Part shown: piece after piece, positions 35,800 to 44,017 of the stretch
How positions within the stretch are numbered: the first letter of the stretch is position 1
Layout: the number at the start of each line of letters is the position of its first letter
Source: an uncultured Chitinophaga sp.
GTDB taxonomy: Bacteria > Bacteroidota > Bacteroidia > Chitinophagales > Chitinophagaceae
Assembly (NCBI RefSeq): GCF_946479755.1
Contig: NZ_CAMLHC010000002.1
Span: 550,666-614,665 of the forward strand
DNA length: 64,000 nucleotides
Reading direction: 5' to 3'
Notes under the pieces: generated by a model
Told to the model about the DNA's origin: nothing
The model's input: the letters and a program-made list of their open reading frames with translations, nothing else
Database searches by the model: none
Translations under genes and position numbers: made by a program

Positions 35800-37041
35800 A
35801 TGAAACGACTTTGGATCTACTGCCTGGCAGGCATCGGCATGACCGCCTGCAACACCGGCACCGCAAAAAAAGAACTCACTACCGGCACCTGGCAGGCCAG
35901 CCTGCACCGCGCAGACGGCGCCAACATCGTCTTTAACTTTCTCGTAAAAGACACCGCCGGTAAAAAAGTGCTGTATGTGCTCAACGCAACAGATAAACTG
36001 CTGGTAGACGATGTAAAAGTCTCCGGCGACTCCGTCTTCATCAAAATGCCTTTCTTCGATTCTGATTTTAAAGCCCGCTTCACCGACAGCGGCAGCCTCG
36101 AAGGACAATGGACCCGCCACCTCGCGGATAAAGACGTGTCAATACCTTTTACCGCCAAACCCAATACGGCCGAACGTTTCCCGAAAGGCGTAGTCCCTGC
36201 GCAACAGGTGACCGGCCGCTGGGTAACCACCTTCGTGGATAAAGAGAAAGACAAAAGCAGCACCGCCATCGGCGAATTCAAACAGATGGGCGACCTGGTG
36301 TATGGTACCTTCCTCACCACCACGGGCGACTACCGTTTCCTCGACGGCAGCATGGACGGTGACACCCTCCGCCTCTCTACTTTCGACGGCTCCCACGCCT
36401 ACCTCTTTAAAGCCGTGGTGAAAAACGACAGTATCGTTAACGGCCGCTTCTTCGCCGGTATCGGCGATCATGTGGAAGACTGGTCCGCCGTGAAAAACGA
36501 TACGGCCAAACTGCCCGACGAACGTACCATCGCCACGATGAAACCAGGACAGTCCAAGCTCGATTTTACCTTCCCGGACATGAACGGTAACAAAGTCAGC
36601 ATTAATGACGAGCGCTTCAAAAACAAAGCAGTGGTGATCACCCTCATGGGCTCCTGGTGCCCCAACTGTATGGACGAAACCGGTTTCCTCAGCGAATGGT
36701 ATCAGAAAAATAAAGACCGTGGCGTAGAAGTCATCGGCCTGGCTTACGAACGTACGCCCGACTTCGAAAAATCACAGAAAGCGCTCACCGGCTTCCTTAA
36801 CCGCTTCAATGTGCAATATCCTGTGCTGATCACCGGCGTAACGCCGGCAGACCCCGAAAAAGGGGAGAAGACGCTGCCCCAGCTTACCGCCATCAAAGGA
36901 TTTCCCACCACCATCTTCATCGATAAGAAAGGAAATGTGAAAGAAGTACACACCGGGTTCTCCGGACCGGGTACAGGAGATCATTATGAACAGTTCAAAG
37001 CCGATTTTGAAAGGTTGATCACCCAGTTGCTCGAATCGTAA
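35800..37041 (+). CDS. TlpA-like thioredoxin-fold lipoprotein
   Basis: The 413-residue protein has a lipoprotein signal (IYCLAGIGMTAC, lipobox Cys17), a beta-rich N-terminal part of about 240 residues with repeats of the type TGTWQAS and TGRWVTTFVD, and a C-terminal thioredoxin domain with WCPNC at residues 286-290 and the cis-Pro region GFPTTIFIDKKG. This is the arrangement of TlpA/ResA-type disulfide oxidoreductases of Bacteroidota. It should reduce or form disulfides in the periplasm, attached to a membrane. Confidence 0.88.
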   Translation: MKRLWIYCLAGIGMTACNTGTAKKELTTGTWQASLHRADGANIVFNFLVKDTAGKKVLYVLNATDKLLVDDVKVSGDSVFIKMPFFDSDFKARFTDSGSLEGQWTRHLADKDVSIPFTAKPNTAERFPKGVVPAQQVTGRWVTTFVDKEKDKSSTAIGEFKQMGDLVYGTFLTTTGDYRFLDGSMDGDTLRLSTFDGSHAYLFKAVVKNDSIVNGRFFAGIGDHVEDWSAVKNDTAKLPDERTIATMKPGQSKLDFTFPDMNGNKVSINDERFKNKAVVITLMGSWCPNCMDETGFLSEWYQKNKDRGVEVIGLAYERTPDFEKSQKALTGFLNRFNVQYPVLITGVTPADPEKGEKTLPQLTAIKGFPTTIFIDKKGNVKEVHTGFSGPGTGDHYEQFKADFERLITQLLES

Positions 37042-37062
37042 TTTTAACGGATAAATAAGTGC

Positions 37063-37103
37063 AAATCCTTCCTGGTAAACAGTTACCGGGAAGGATTTGA
37101 CTT
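37063..37103 (+). terminator. Terminator after the TlpA-like gene
   Basis: AAATCCTTCCTGGTAA and TTACCGGGAAGGATTT pair over 16 positions with one G-T pair around a 4-nt loop and are followed by GACTTTTTAA. It lies 21 bp after the stop codon. Confidence 0.75.
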
Positions 37104-37431
37104 TTTAAGAAAATTTATTTTTTCATCTCTTTCAAAAAGTATTGAAAAATTGAAAAAACTGCCTATTTTACTGCTCCGTTTGACTTTATGAATTCCACCA
37201 TTATCTAACACGCTTGTCAATCCACCTCCGGAACAATGTCAATACCTGGTATTGTTCCGGCAGGTTACGAAGCCTCCACGTTTAGCCTTGTAAATTCCAC
37301 GTATTTTTCTTTCACGCTATCTTAACATTTGCGGTGGCCGTTATGGCCTGATATTTGAAAATCTTGCTTCACTGTGCAGGTTTAAACCACGCACGCGCTT
37401 TTTTTGTTAAACCAAATAAAATCTACACATT
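37104..37431. other. Long leader before the YtxH gene, with a palindrome
   Basis: No gene is seen in these 328 bp. CCGGAACAAT (37228-37237) and ATTGTTCCGG (37251-37260) form a perfect 10-bp inverted repeat with a further short palindrome AATACC-T-GGTATT (37241-37253) inside. There is no T-run, so it looks like a regulatory structure rather than a terminator. It lies about 170 bp before the YtxH start. Confidence 0.35.
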
Positions 37432-37734
37432 ATGTCTACTACCAAATTTTTAGCAGGAGCAATTGCAGGGTTAACCACCGGGATTATTATTGGTATGTTA
37501 ACAGCCCCGGAAAGCGGCGATAATACCCGCAGAAGGATCAGGCATACTGCGGATGACTGGCGTAACAAAATTAATGGTATGGTAAATCGCGGCGGTGAAG
37601 ATCTTTCAGACCTGAAAGAAGTATTTGAGAAAGAAATCGACGGACTGCAGGACGATACCCGCGAACGCGTTTTAAGACTGATCAACAAGGCACAGGGAAA
37701 ATACAACCGCTTTAAAAAAGAAGCCCTTTCATAA
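37432..37734 (+). CDS. YtxH-domain protein
   Basis: A 100-residue protein with a single glycine-rich membrane helix (FLAGAIAGLTTGIIIGMLTA, residues 6-25) followed by PESGDNTRRRIR, the YtxH pattern, and an amphipathic helical tail. These small membrane proteins are common stress-related proteins in Bacteroidota and Firmicutes; the molecular role is not known. The long upstream leader may reflect stress-dependent control. Confidence 0.85.
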   Translation: MSTTKFLAGAIAGLTTGIIIGMLTAPESGDNTRRRIRHTADDWRNKINGMVNRGGEDLSDLKEVFEKEIDGLQDDTRERVLRLINKAQGKYNRFKKEALS

Positions 37735-37740
37735 ATGTTG

Positions 37741-37814
37741 GAATTTTTTGATTTACGATTTTTTGATTTAAAGTTCGTGTACTCAAAATCAAAAAATCGT
37801 AAATCAAGAAATCC
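37741..37814. repeat. Inverted repeat, family B, first copy
   Basis: GATTTACGATTTTTTGATTT (37750-37769) and its near-complement around 37786-37814 form an inverted repeat of about 30 bp with few mismatches and a 15-bp loop. It fills the gap between the convergent YtxH and SRPBCC genes. The same words occur inverted at 41761-41898, which makes a dispersed family. Confidence 0.8.
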
Positions 37815-37822
37815 GAAAATGG

Positions 37823-38539
37823 TTAACTGATGATTTCCCCCGTTTCCATATAGTTCTTGAAACGTTTGATATCCTTGTCAATCATGTTTTCAAACGCGGG
37901 ATTCAACAGCCAGGCAAGGCCACTGCCCATATACCCGGCCGGCGGGCGATAAGAGATCATCACATCTACTTCCGTACCGCCATTCAGCGTTTCCTGGAAA
38001 GTAACACGGCCGGCCGTAGCGATCGATGATCCGGGCAAAGAACGCCAACCCAGCATCTCTCCGGGTATCTCTTTTACAATCTCTGCGTCCCATTCCAGCG
38101 TACCAATGCCTCCCGGCCCCTTTACGATCCAGTGGGAATGTAACGGGTCTATCTCTTCCACCGACTTCAGATGTTTCATGAATACCGGCAGATTGCTCAG
38201 CTGCCGCCAGAAATAATAGACCTCCTCCTTCGGGTTGTCTATCTTCAGGGAAGTGCGGATATTAATAGAAGCGGTGTGCTTGTCGGGTTTCCTTCTGCCC
38301 AGCAATCCGTTCACGAGGTCATTGCCGGAGATGCCACGGTACAACAGGTAACCGGCAGCCAGCAGCTTCAGTAAACTGCCTGCGGGCTTCTTGTCTACCT
38401 TACTGATAGCACTGCCCAACAGCCACGCACCTGTGAAAATAGAGACTATCCTGCCTTCCGGAGTTACATTGATGATATTTGAACTTTCATAGAGCGGTCC
38501 TGCCTTCGGAGGTACATGACCATTTGATAGTTTTGTCAT
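37823..38539 (-). CDS. SRPBCC/cyclase-dehydrase family membrane protein
   Basis: The 238-residue protein has an N-terminal DUF2892-like part with two short hydrophobic segments (VSIFTGAWLLGSAISKV and LLKLLAAGYLLYRGI, residues about 33-70) and a C-terminal SRPBCC domain (START-like, about residues 95-232) with KIDNPKEEVYYFWRQLSNLP and the helix PAFENMIDKDIKRFKNYME at the end. SRPBCC domains bind hydrophobic ligands. The exact ligand is unknown. It is often a neighbour of YtxH-type stress proteins in Bacteroidota, as here. Confidence 0.83.
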   Translation of the reverse strand: MTKLSNGHVPPKAGPLYESSNIINVTPEGRIVSIFTGAWLLGSAISKVDKKPAGSLLKLLAAGYLLYRGISGNDLVNGLLGRRKPDKHTASINIRTSLKIDNPKEEVYYFWRQLSNLPVFMKHLKSVEEIDPLHSHWIVKGPGGIGTLEWDAEIVKEIPGEMLGWRSLPGSSIATAGRVTFQETLNGGTEVDVMISYRPPAGYMGSGLAWLLNPAFENMIDKDIKRFKNYMETGEIIS

Positions 38540-38701
38540 TAGATACAGTTTGGGGTGAAGCAGCTAAAACCCTGCAACTTTTGTTGGAAGAGAATAAGAT
38601 GCTAATATCTAAAGAACTAAATATTAAAAAATATATGCAATGGCTGTGGCATGATGGGTACGGTGCGTAAATAATTACACACTTCCGGTAACCATCATCC
38701 A

Positions 38702-39334
38702 TCACTGATAAGAGGCATTCAACACGTCGTAAATATTTTTTCCCCAGTTAGGTGACAGCGCGTCGGCAGGCGTAAACCGCCCGAATTTTTCTCCCGTTTC
38801 CACCACCGTAGACCGCGCCCTTTTTTTACCGCCACCGAAAATAGCCGGCGTATAATAGATGTTCAAAGCCTTTACCAGCGAGGCGCGGGGATTGGCAGGA
38901 TCAGCATCGATCGCTTTCTCCGCATATTGCCGGCTCTCTGCGCCCAGCGATGCGCCACGGGAAGGGACGGCATTGATGCGCGCCGACAACCAGTAACCCA
39001 TCAACGTCAGCGTCTCCGTATGATGCGGCTGCATCTCCAGCGCTTTTCTCACAAAAGGAGCCGCCTTGTCACAGTACTCCTCCGATTTTTTCTTTGGTGC
39101 TTTGAAAGACAGCTGCGTATAGGCCCAGCCGGCATAATACTGCAACAGCCATTCCTGCGGATGGGCGCCGGCCAGCTGCGCCAGCGTATCGGCATGTGGC
39201 GGCCATTGCGGGGGATCGCTCTTCTCCAGCACCTGTAACTGCCCCTGTAATGCGGCCTGCCAGGAGCTGTCCTGCGCAGAGAGGGTCGTGATACCACTGG
39301 TTATCATCAGGAAAAGTAAAAGTAATCGCTTCAT
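38702..39334 (-). CDS. Exported hypothetical protein with TPR-like helices
   Basis: The 210-residue protein has a signal peptide (MKRLLLLFLMITSGITTLSA) and a helical mature part with tetratricopeptide-like phrases: WLLQYYAGWAYTQL, AAPFVRKALEMQPHHTETL and AEKAIDADPANPRASLVKAL. It resembles periplasmic TPR proteins of Bacteroidota without a known role. I start it at the ATG at 39332-39334, where the signal peptide begins. It is divergent from the DUF1080 gene. Confidence 0.75.
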   Translation of the reverse strand: MKRLLLLFLMITSGITTLSAQDSSWQAALQGQLQVLEKSDPPQWPPHADTLAQLAGAHPQEWLLQYYAGWAYTQLSFKAPKKKSEEYCDKAAPFVRKALEMQPHHTETLTLMGYWLSARINAVPSRGASLGAESRQYAEKAIDADPANPRASLVKALNIYYTPAIFGGGKKRARSTVVETGEKFGRFTPADALSPNWGKNIYDVLNASYQ

Positions 39335-39432
39335 ATGAAAATATTTCTGATAAGAGCCCCGACGCCAATTATATGCCACGTTTGTATTTCTGTGCCCGAT
39401 AGTCTATCTTAACCGGCCAAACCACTGAACAT

Positions 39433-40281
39433 ATGAAAAAATTACTGACCACGTTATTATTACTCTCCGGCCTCCACAGCTATGCACAAAAGGAAATAGC
39501 CCCCGACAAATGGCTGAAACTCTTCAATGGCAAGGATTTGAAAGACTGGGACGTTAAAATAACCGGTTACGACCTCAATGATAACTTCGGCAACACGTTC
39601 CGCGTGAAAGACGGCTATCTGACCGTTGCCTACGACCAATACGACGAATTCAAAGAACGATACGGCCACATCTTCTATAAAAAGAATTTCTCCGCCTACC
39701 TCGTGGTAGCGGAGTACAGATTCACCGGCGACCAGGTGAAAGGCGGTCCGGGCTGGGCCTTCCGCAACAGCGGCATCATGCTGCACGGCCAGCCGGCAGC
39801 TACCATGACGAAAGACCAGGACTTCCCCATTTCACTGGAAGAACAACTCCTTGGTGGTAACGGTAAAGATCCGCGAAGCACGGCCAACCTCTGCACACCG
39901 GGCACCAACGTGGTCATGAATGGCAAACTGATCACCGATCACTGCATCAGCTCCACTTCCAAAACATATCATGGCGACCAATGGGTGCACGTAGAAGCGC
40001 TGGTGCTGCGCGATTCTGTTATCAAACACATCGTTCAGGGCGATACCGTGATCGTGTACAATAAGCCGCAGATTGGCGCCGGCAACGTATTACATGCCGA
40101 TCCCACTGTGAAACAGGACGGAAAACTGCTCACAGAAGGATCCATTTCTTTGCAAAGTGAAAGCCACCCCGTTCAGTTCCGTAAAGTAGAACTGTTCGAC
40201 CTGTCACCTTATATCAACGATCCGGTGAAACTCAACAGGATATTGCATTTGCTGCAGCAACGGAACAAAGGCCGTAAATAA
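39433..40281 (+). CDS. DUF1080 (3-keto-disaccharide hydrolase) family protein
   Basis: The 282-residue secreted protein has a signal peptide (ending SYAQK, about residue 20) and a concanavalin-like DUF1080 domain: WLKLFNGKDLKDWDVK, GPGWAFRNSGIMLHG, FPISLEEQLLGG and GSISLQSESHPVQFRKVEL. The family is now described as 3-keto-disaccharide hydrolase. It probably acts on sugars in the periplasm. The gene stands alone, with no sugar oxidoreductase beside it. Confidence 0.9.
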   Translation: MKKLLTTLLLLSGLHSYAQKEIAPDKWLKLFNGKDLKDWDVKITGYDLNDNFGNTFRVKDGYLTVAYDQYDEFKERYGHIFYKKNFSAYLVVAEYRFTGDQVKGGPGWAFRNSGIMLHGQPAATMTKDQDFPISLEEQLLGGNGKDPRSTANLCTPGTNVVMNGKLITDHCISSTSKTYHGDQWVHVEALVLRDSVIKHIVQGDTVIVYNKPQIGAGNVLHADPTVKQDGKLLTEGSISLQSESHPVQFRKVELFDLSPYINDPVKLNRILHLLQQRNKGRK

Positions 40282-40410
40282 GGCCGATGACGTACGCGGC
40301 CGTGGCGGATGCGGCGGCTTCGGTCTTCTCGGAGGAACACAGCTGGCTGCCAACAGGGCAGCCACTGTCAACAGCCATGCACACCGGTAATAAGCACGTT
40401 TTCTTACCAT
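40204..40410 (-). CDS. Possible small proline-rich lipoprotein
   Basis: An open frame of 68 codons has a basic N-terminus and a good lipoprotein signal (LLTVAALLAASC, Cys24), followed by a proline- and arginine-rich stretch (PPRRPKPPHPPRPR). The rest overlaps the 3' end of the convergent DUF1080 gene by 78 bp, where the residues may simply be a shadow. The signal peptide lies wholly outside that gene, which argues for a real small gene. No family recognised. Confidence 0.4.
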   Translation of the reverse strand: MVRKRAYYRCAWLLTVAALLAASCVPPRRPKPPHPPRPRTSSALFTAFVPLLQQMQYPVEFHRIVDIR

Positions 40411-40481
40411 AGTTATGCTTGTTTTTTATTATACGAAGGCAATAACTATTCCCGAATAAAGAAAAAACGAAAATTCCAAGG

Positions 40482-40511
40482 TTGATTTTTTACAGGTTTG
40501 GGCTACCTTTG
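40482..40511 (+). promoter_or_regulatory. Bacteroidota-type promoter of the DUF4272 gene
   Basis: TTG (40482-40484) is followed after exactly 19 bp by TACCTTTG (40504-40511), the consensus -33/-7 pair of the Bacteroidota housekeeping sigma factor. The start codon is 19 bp downstream. Confidence 0.75.
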
Positions 40512-40530
40512 GCCCCTCGAAAAAAATAGC

Positions 40531-41751
40531 ATGGAAAATTGTACCCTCTACACGCATGAGGTAGATATGGGGAAGGTGTTGACGCGCATGCGTGCGCATT
40601 TCGATGCATCGGCCCTGAATGTAAACGGACAGGAAGACAACTGGGAGAGTATTACCGTAGTTTCGAAAAAGAGACGTTTAAGAAAAGGCAATACCATTAC
40701 AATCACTTACCGCCAACGGTCAGTGCCGGGCTACACCCTGGAACACAGTGATGAGCCCATCATCGTTAATCTTCACGGCATGTACGCCTTTGTGCAACAA
40801 ATAGAGGCCGAAAACCAGGAACTGAAAAAATTGCTGCTGGGAAAAATCCCGACCGTCAACACGGAAATAGCTATCAAAGCCGAACCGTCTTTCAACGGAG
40901 ATCTCCGCTCCGCTGTCATGGAACTGGCCTACGAACTGGACGCTTTCTTTTTCTCCGAAGGCAATTCCATCTTTAACACAGACGTACAGGGATTCTGGGA
41001 TAAAACCGGCGCCCTGCTGCTGGACGTCAACGGTCACTCTACCGCTACCAACCTCACCGTCAATATCGAAGCAAAATATTTCGACAGCCAGACGCCTCCC
41101 TCCGCAGAAGCCCTGGAAAGAAAAGCCCGCAGCCTGCAACAACTGCAAACCATGGGCGTCCGCTCCAGCGCCATGCTGCCGGCTATCGTCGATGAAACCG
41201 TGGCCGTTATCCGCACGCCGGAAGAAGTGGCCAAAAGGGTAGCCATCCTTACTGCCATCAACGGCGTCGCCTTCGGGCATCTGCAACCGCAGGACGTGAT
41301 CGGCTATCTGCAAAAAAATCAACTGTGGGAACACGTCACTCCGGATGAGAAAAATTTCCTGCACCATCCCACCGAAGAAGAGAAAACAAAAGCTACCTGG
41401 AAATGCGAAAGTATCTGGGTATTGCTCTGGGCGCTCGGACTCATGCCGGAACTGGGATACATGACTGACCTCTGTAACCTCGACATGGTGCCGGAAGAAG
41501 TGTTCCCTTTCCGCGGCCTCTCCGGCGATCTCACCTCCTTCTTTGAAAAAGCCACCACGCTACGCCCTGCCGCGGCAATACTGGATGCCAACGATCTGTA
41601 TTACCGCGCACACTGGTCCTGCGTGGATGCCCGCCTGAAAAGCGAAGAAGCGCCGGTACACCCGGGCGTGGTCTATGAAAGACATTATGCGCTCAACTGG
41701 TTGATCAACTACCGTAACCAGCCATGGGACAGTGTTACGTGTGATACCTGA
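40531..41751 (+). CDS. DUF4272 protein
   Basis: The 406-residue cytosolic protein has an N-terminal part unlike any family I know and a C-terminal DUF4272 domain (about residues 200-405), visible as KARSLQQLQTMGVRSS, TPEEVAKRVAIL, WKCESIWVLLWALG and HYALNWLINYRNQPWD. Function unknown. The ATG at 40531 is set by the promoter just upstream and an A-rich ribosome-binding region (GAAAAAAATAGC). A hairpin-rich inverted repeat follows it. Confidence 0.82.
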   Translation: MENCTLYTHEVDMGKVLTRMRAHFDASALNVNGQEDNWESITVVSKKRRLRKGNTITITYRQRSVPGYTLEHSDEPIIVNLHGMYAFVQQIEAENQELKKLLLGKIPTVNTEIAIKAEPSFNGDLRSAVMELAYELDAFFFSEGNSIFNTDVQGFWDKTGALLLDVNGHSTATNLTVNIEAKYFDSQTPPSAEALERKARSLQQLQTMGVRSSAMLPAIVDETVAVIRTPEEVAKRVAILTAINGVAFGHLQPQDVIGYLQKNQLWEHVTPDEKNFLHHPTEEEKTKATWKCESIWVLLWALGLMPELGYMTDLCNLDMVPEEVFPFRGLSGDLTSFFEKATTLRPAAAILDANDLYYRAHWSCVDARLKSEEAPVHPGVVYERHYALNWLINYRNQPWDSVTCDT

Positions 41752-41760
41752 GAGATTTAG

Positions 41761-41898
41761 GGATTTTTTGATGTACGATTTTTTGATTTCAGGTATCAAA
41801 AGAGCGAATAAAAAAAGGAGACCAAAGCGACTCATTTATTCGCTTTGGTCTCCTCTTTTTGTGGTCCCGAAATCAAAAAATCGTAAATCAAAAAATCC
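41761..41898. repeat. Nested inverted repeat, family B, second copy
   Basis: A 30-bp arm at 41761-41790 (containing GATTTTTTGATTTC) is repeated inverted at 41869-41898 with one mismatch. Within it lies a perfect 13-bp stem, GGAGACCAAAGCG (41817-41829) with CGCTTTGGTCTCC (41841-41853), flanked by A7 and a TCTTTTT run, which serves as a bidirectional terminator. The element fills the gap between the convergent DUF4272 and DUF885 genes, and its outer arms share their sequence with the repeat at 37741-37814. Confidence 0.85.
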
Positions 41899-41904
41899 CC
41901 AAAT

Positions 41905-43656
41905 TTATTTGAGCATCAGCTGCCGGATATACTTCACCGGTGCGCTGCCATAGCTCAGGAACTTTTCGTTGAAAGCTTTCAGGCTGTATTCTTTGCCCAT
42001 CTTCTGTTTGTAAGCTTCCCGCAGGTCGATGATTTCTTTGTAACCGGTGTAGTAACTGGTGAGCTGCACGCTGGTCACGCTAACCCTTTTCCATTTGCCT
42101 TCTGCTTCCGCCTGTTGCTGGAACGCTTCTTTCGTCAGCAGGTGAATGGCATCTTCACGGCTCATGTTTTTCACGTGTACGCTGTAGTCAAGGATAGTAT
42201 TACATACTGCCCGCAGGTTCCATTTGTACCACATCAGCCACATTTCAGGCTCGTTATTACCGTAGCCGTTTTCCAGCATCATCTGCTCCGTGTACACTGC
42301 CCAGCCTTCTATCATGGCACCATTGCCCATCAGGGATTTGATCAGGCTGGGAGACTGGTTGGCATATACCAGCTGGGTATAGTGACCGGGAATAGCTTCA
42401 TGGATATCCAGTATCTGCAGGATATAATGATTGTATTCGCGGAGATAACTTTCCGCTTTGTCTTTAGGCCACCCTTCCAGGCTGCCTACGTTGTAGTAGG
42501 TGTTGCCGCCTTTGTCATACGGGCCGGGAGCGCTGATGGAAGCGCCGGCCACGCCGGCCATATAGGCAGGCTCTTTACGCACGACCAGCGGTTTGGACGG
42601 ATCGATATACAGCAGGTCTTTTTCTTTGATGAAGGCAATCAGTTCCGGCAGTTGCTTTTCAATGGCCGACTGGAATTCTTCCGGTTTCACATGTTTGAGC
42701 GATAAGGTATCGATCATACGGCTGATCAGCTCCAGTGAATCCGCAGGCACAGGCTGGCTGCCGAAATACTTGGGCCACAGCTGGCGGCTGATCTTAGCCA
42801 TCTCACCGTGAACATAAGCTTTACGCGCTATGGCAGAATCGTAGATCTGCGTAGCGGAGAAAGATGACTGTATGCTGTAGTTGAATTTCTGATCGTATAA
42901 AGGTTGACCCAGACGGAAGCTGCGCGGATTGGCAGGCTTCAGTGTCTTCAGCCATGCCGCATAATCTTTGATAGCTTTCACTGCTGTTTGCGCGCGGGCG
43001 ATCATCGCTTTCTTTTCATCTGCGCCGATGCTGGTCTTCTGCAGGGAATCTGCAAAGTCTTTTTCAAACACAGACAAACCGCCGGTGTTCTGGTCCGCGG
43101 CCAGCGAGGTGAGCTCCGTTACCGGATCTTTGATCTGTTTTTTGGCCGCTTCGTAATACGCCGGCACATTGCCCAGCCTGGCGGAGAAGGCGCGCAGCCT
43201 TGTTTCCAGCGGGGCGTAGTTCTCGTTGAGGATAAAAGCGAACGTATTGCTCACATTAAAGGAAGACGGGTCCCACTCGTTGCTCTTCAGTTCTTTGATA
43301 CTCCATTGTACGGACTTCAGGTAGTTTTCTATCAGCTGATAGTCTGTCTGGTTGGCATCGGTCAGTTTGCTCAGCTCATAACTTTTGAGGGAGTCCAGCT
43401 GTTGTTGCGCAAAAGCGAGACTGGCCTGTGCTGCGGCGCTGTCAGGCACAATCAGTACGGAGTCGTACTTGTGATAGCCCACACCGGTGGCCCAATCGGG
43501 GTTTTCTTTCCAAAGTTGGTCGATAAAACGTTCCTGGTAGGCCTGGAATGCTTTGTTCAGCACACTGTCGGCCTGACCACCGCCCTGGGTACTGTTGCCG
43601 TTGTTACAGGCAATCATGGCCGCAGCCGCCGTGGCGCAAAGAAGTATCTTTCTCAT
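41905..43656 (-). CDS. DUF885 family lipoprotein
   Basis: A 583-residue protein with a lipoprotein signal (LLCATAAAAMIACNN, lipobox Cys17) and the DUF885 domain. The family motif EAIPGHYTQLVYANQ, with its conserved His and Gln, is present at about residues 418-432, and IEGWAVYTEQMMLENGY follows; both resemble the zinc site of M32-like carboxypeptidases. A periplasmic or surface peptidase role is likely but unproven. The gene stands alone. Confidence 0.88.
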   Translation of the reverse strand: MRKILLCATAAAAMIACNNGNSTQGGGQADSVLNKAFQAYQERFIDQLWKENPDWATGVGYHKYDSVLIVPDSAAAQASLAFAQQQLDSLKSYELSKLTDANQTDYQLIENYLKSVQWSIKELKSNEWDPSSFNVSNTFAFILNENYAPLETRLRAFSARLGNVPAYYEAAKKQIKDPVTELTSLAADQNTGGLSVFEKDFADSLQKTSIGADEKKAMIARAQTAVKAIKDYAAWLKTLKPANPRSFRLGQPLYDQKFNYSIQSSFSATQIYDSAIARKAYVHGEMAKISRQLWPKYFGSQPVPADSLELISRMIDTLSLKHVKPEEFQSAIEKQLPELIAFIKEKDLLYIDPSKPLVVRKEPAYMAGVAGASISAPGPYDKGGNTYYNVGSLEGWPKDKAESYLREYNHYILQILDIHEAIPGHYTQLVYANQSPSLIKSLMGNGAMIEGWAVYTEQMMLENGYGNNEPEMWLMWYKWNLRAVCNTILDYSVHVKNMSREDAIHLLTKEAFQQQAEAEGKWKRVSVTSVQLTSYYTGYKEIIDLREAYKQKMGKEYSLKAFNEKFLSYGSAPVKYIRQLMLK

Positions 43657-43757
43657 GATGGTGGAGATTTTGTTGATTGTCGGCGCCTAATATAAAGAAT
43701 TATGAGGTAAGGGACAGGAATAAGAGGATGGGCGGAGACAGAAATAAAAAAGTTCCC

Positions 43758-43873
43758 TATCTTTGCGGCTCATTTATAAAAACAGATAAAACCTTGCGCC
43801 ATGTAATTTCACAGGCATATTGATCCTCTTTTTCTTCGCCGTCCCGTTCCGGGACCGGCCTGTGAATTTTTTT
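43758..43873 (+). ncRNA. Candidate small RNA or leader
   Basis: A -7-like box TATCTTTG (43758-43765) is followed after about 45 bp by a two-tier hairpin: TTCACAGGC (43808-43816) pairs with GCCTGTGAA (43858-43866), and inside it GTCCCG pairs with CGGGAC. A run of seven Ts comes directly after (43867-43873), as in a terminator. No coding frame fits. It may be a short RNA of about 100 nt, or an attenuator in front of the RNA ligase gene that starts at 44018. The -33 region does not match consensus. Confidence 0.35.
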
Positions 43874-43981
43874 GTCTAACCTGATTACGTTACCGGAATA
43901 CCATGAGGGCCAACAGGCTGATTACCTGTAGTTCACTGTCTTGCAGGTTTATATACCCCTGCTGATAAACAGCCCCTCATT

Positions 43982-44009
43982 CGTAATTCGTAATCCGTAA
44001 TCCGTAATT
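43982..44009. repeat. Heptad tandem repeat (CGTAATY x4)
   Basis: Four consecutive 7-bp units read CGTAATT, CGTAATC, CGTAATC and CGTAATT. They end 8 bp before the start codon of the RNA ligase gene. Similar heptads occur at 62165-62185. Confidence 0.7.
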
Positions 44010-44017
44010 TCATTAAT

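Noticed and set aside
38479..38670. 63-codon plus-strand frame before the TPR-like gene
   Set aside because: It overlaps the SRPBCC gene start and its leader, and has no signal or family.
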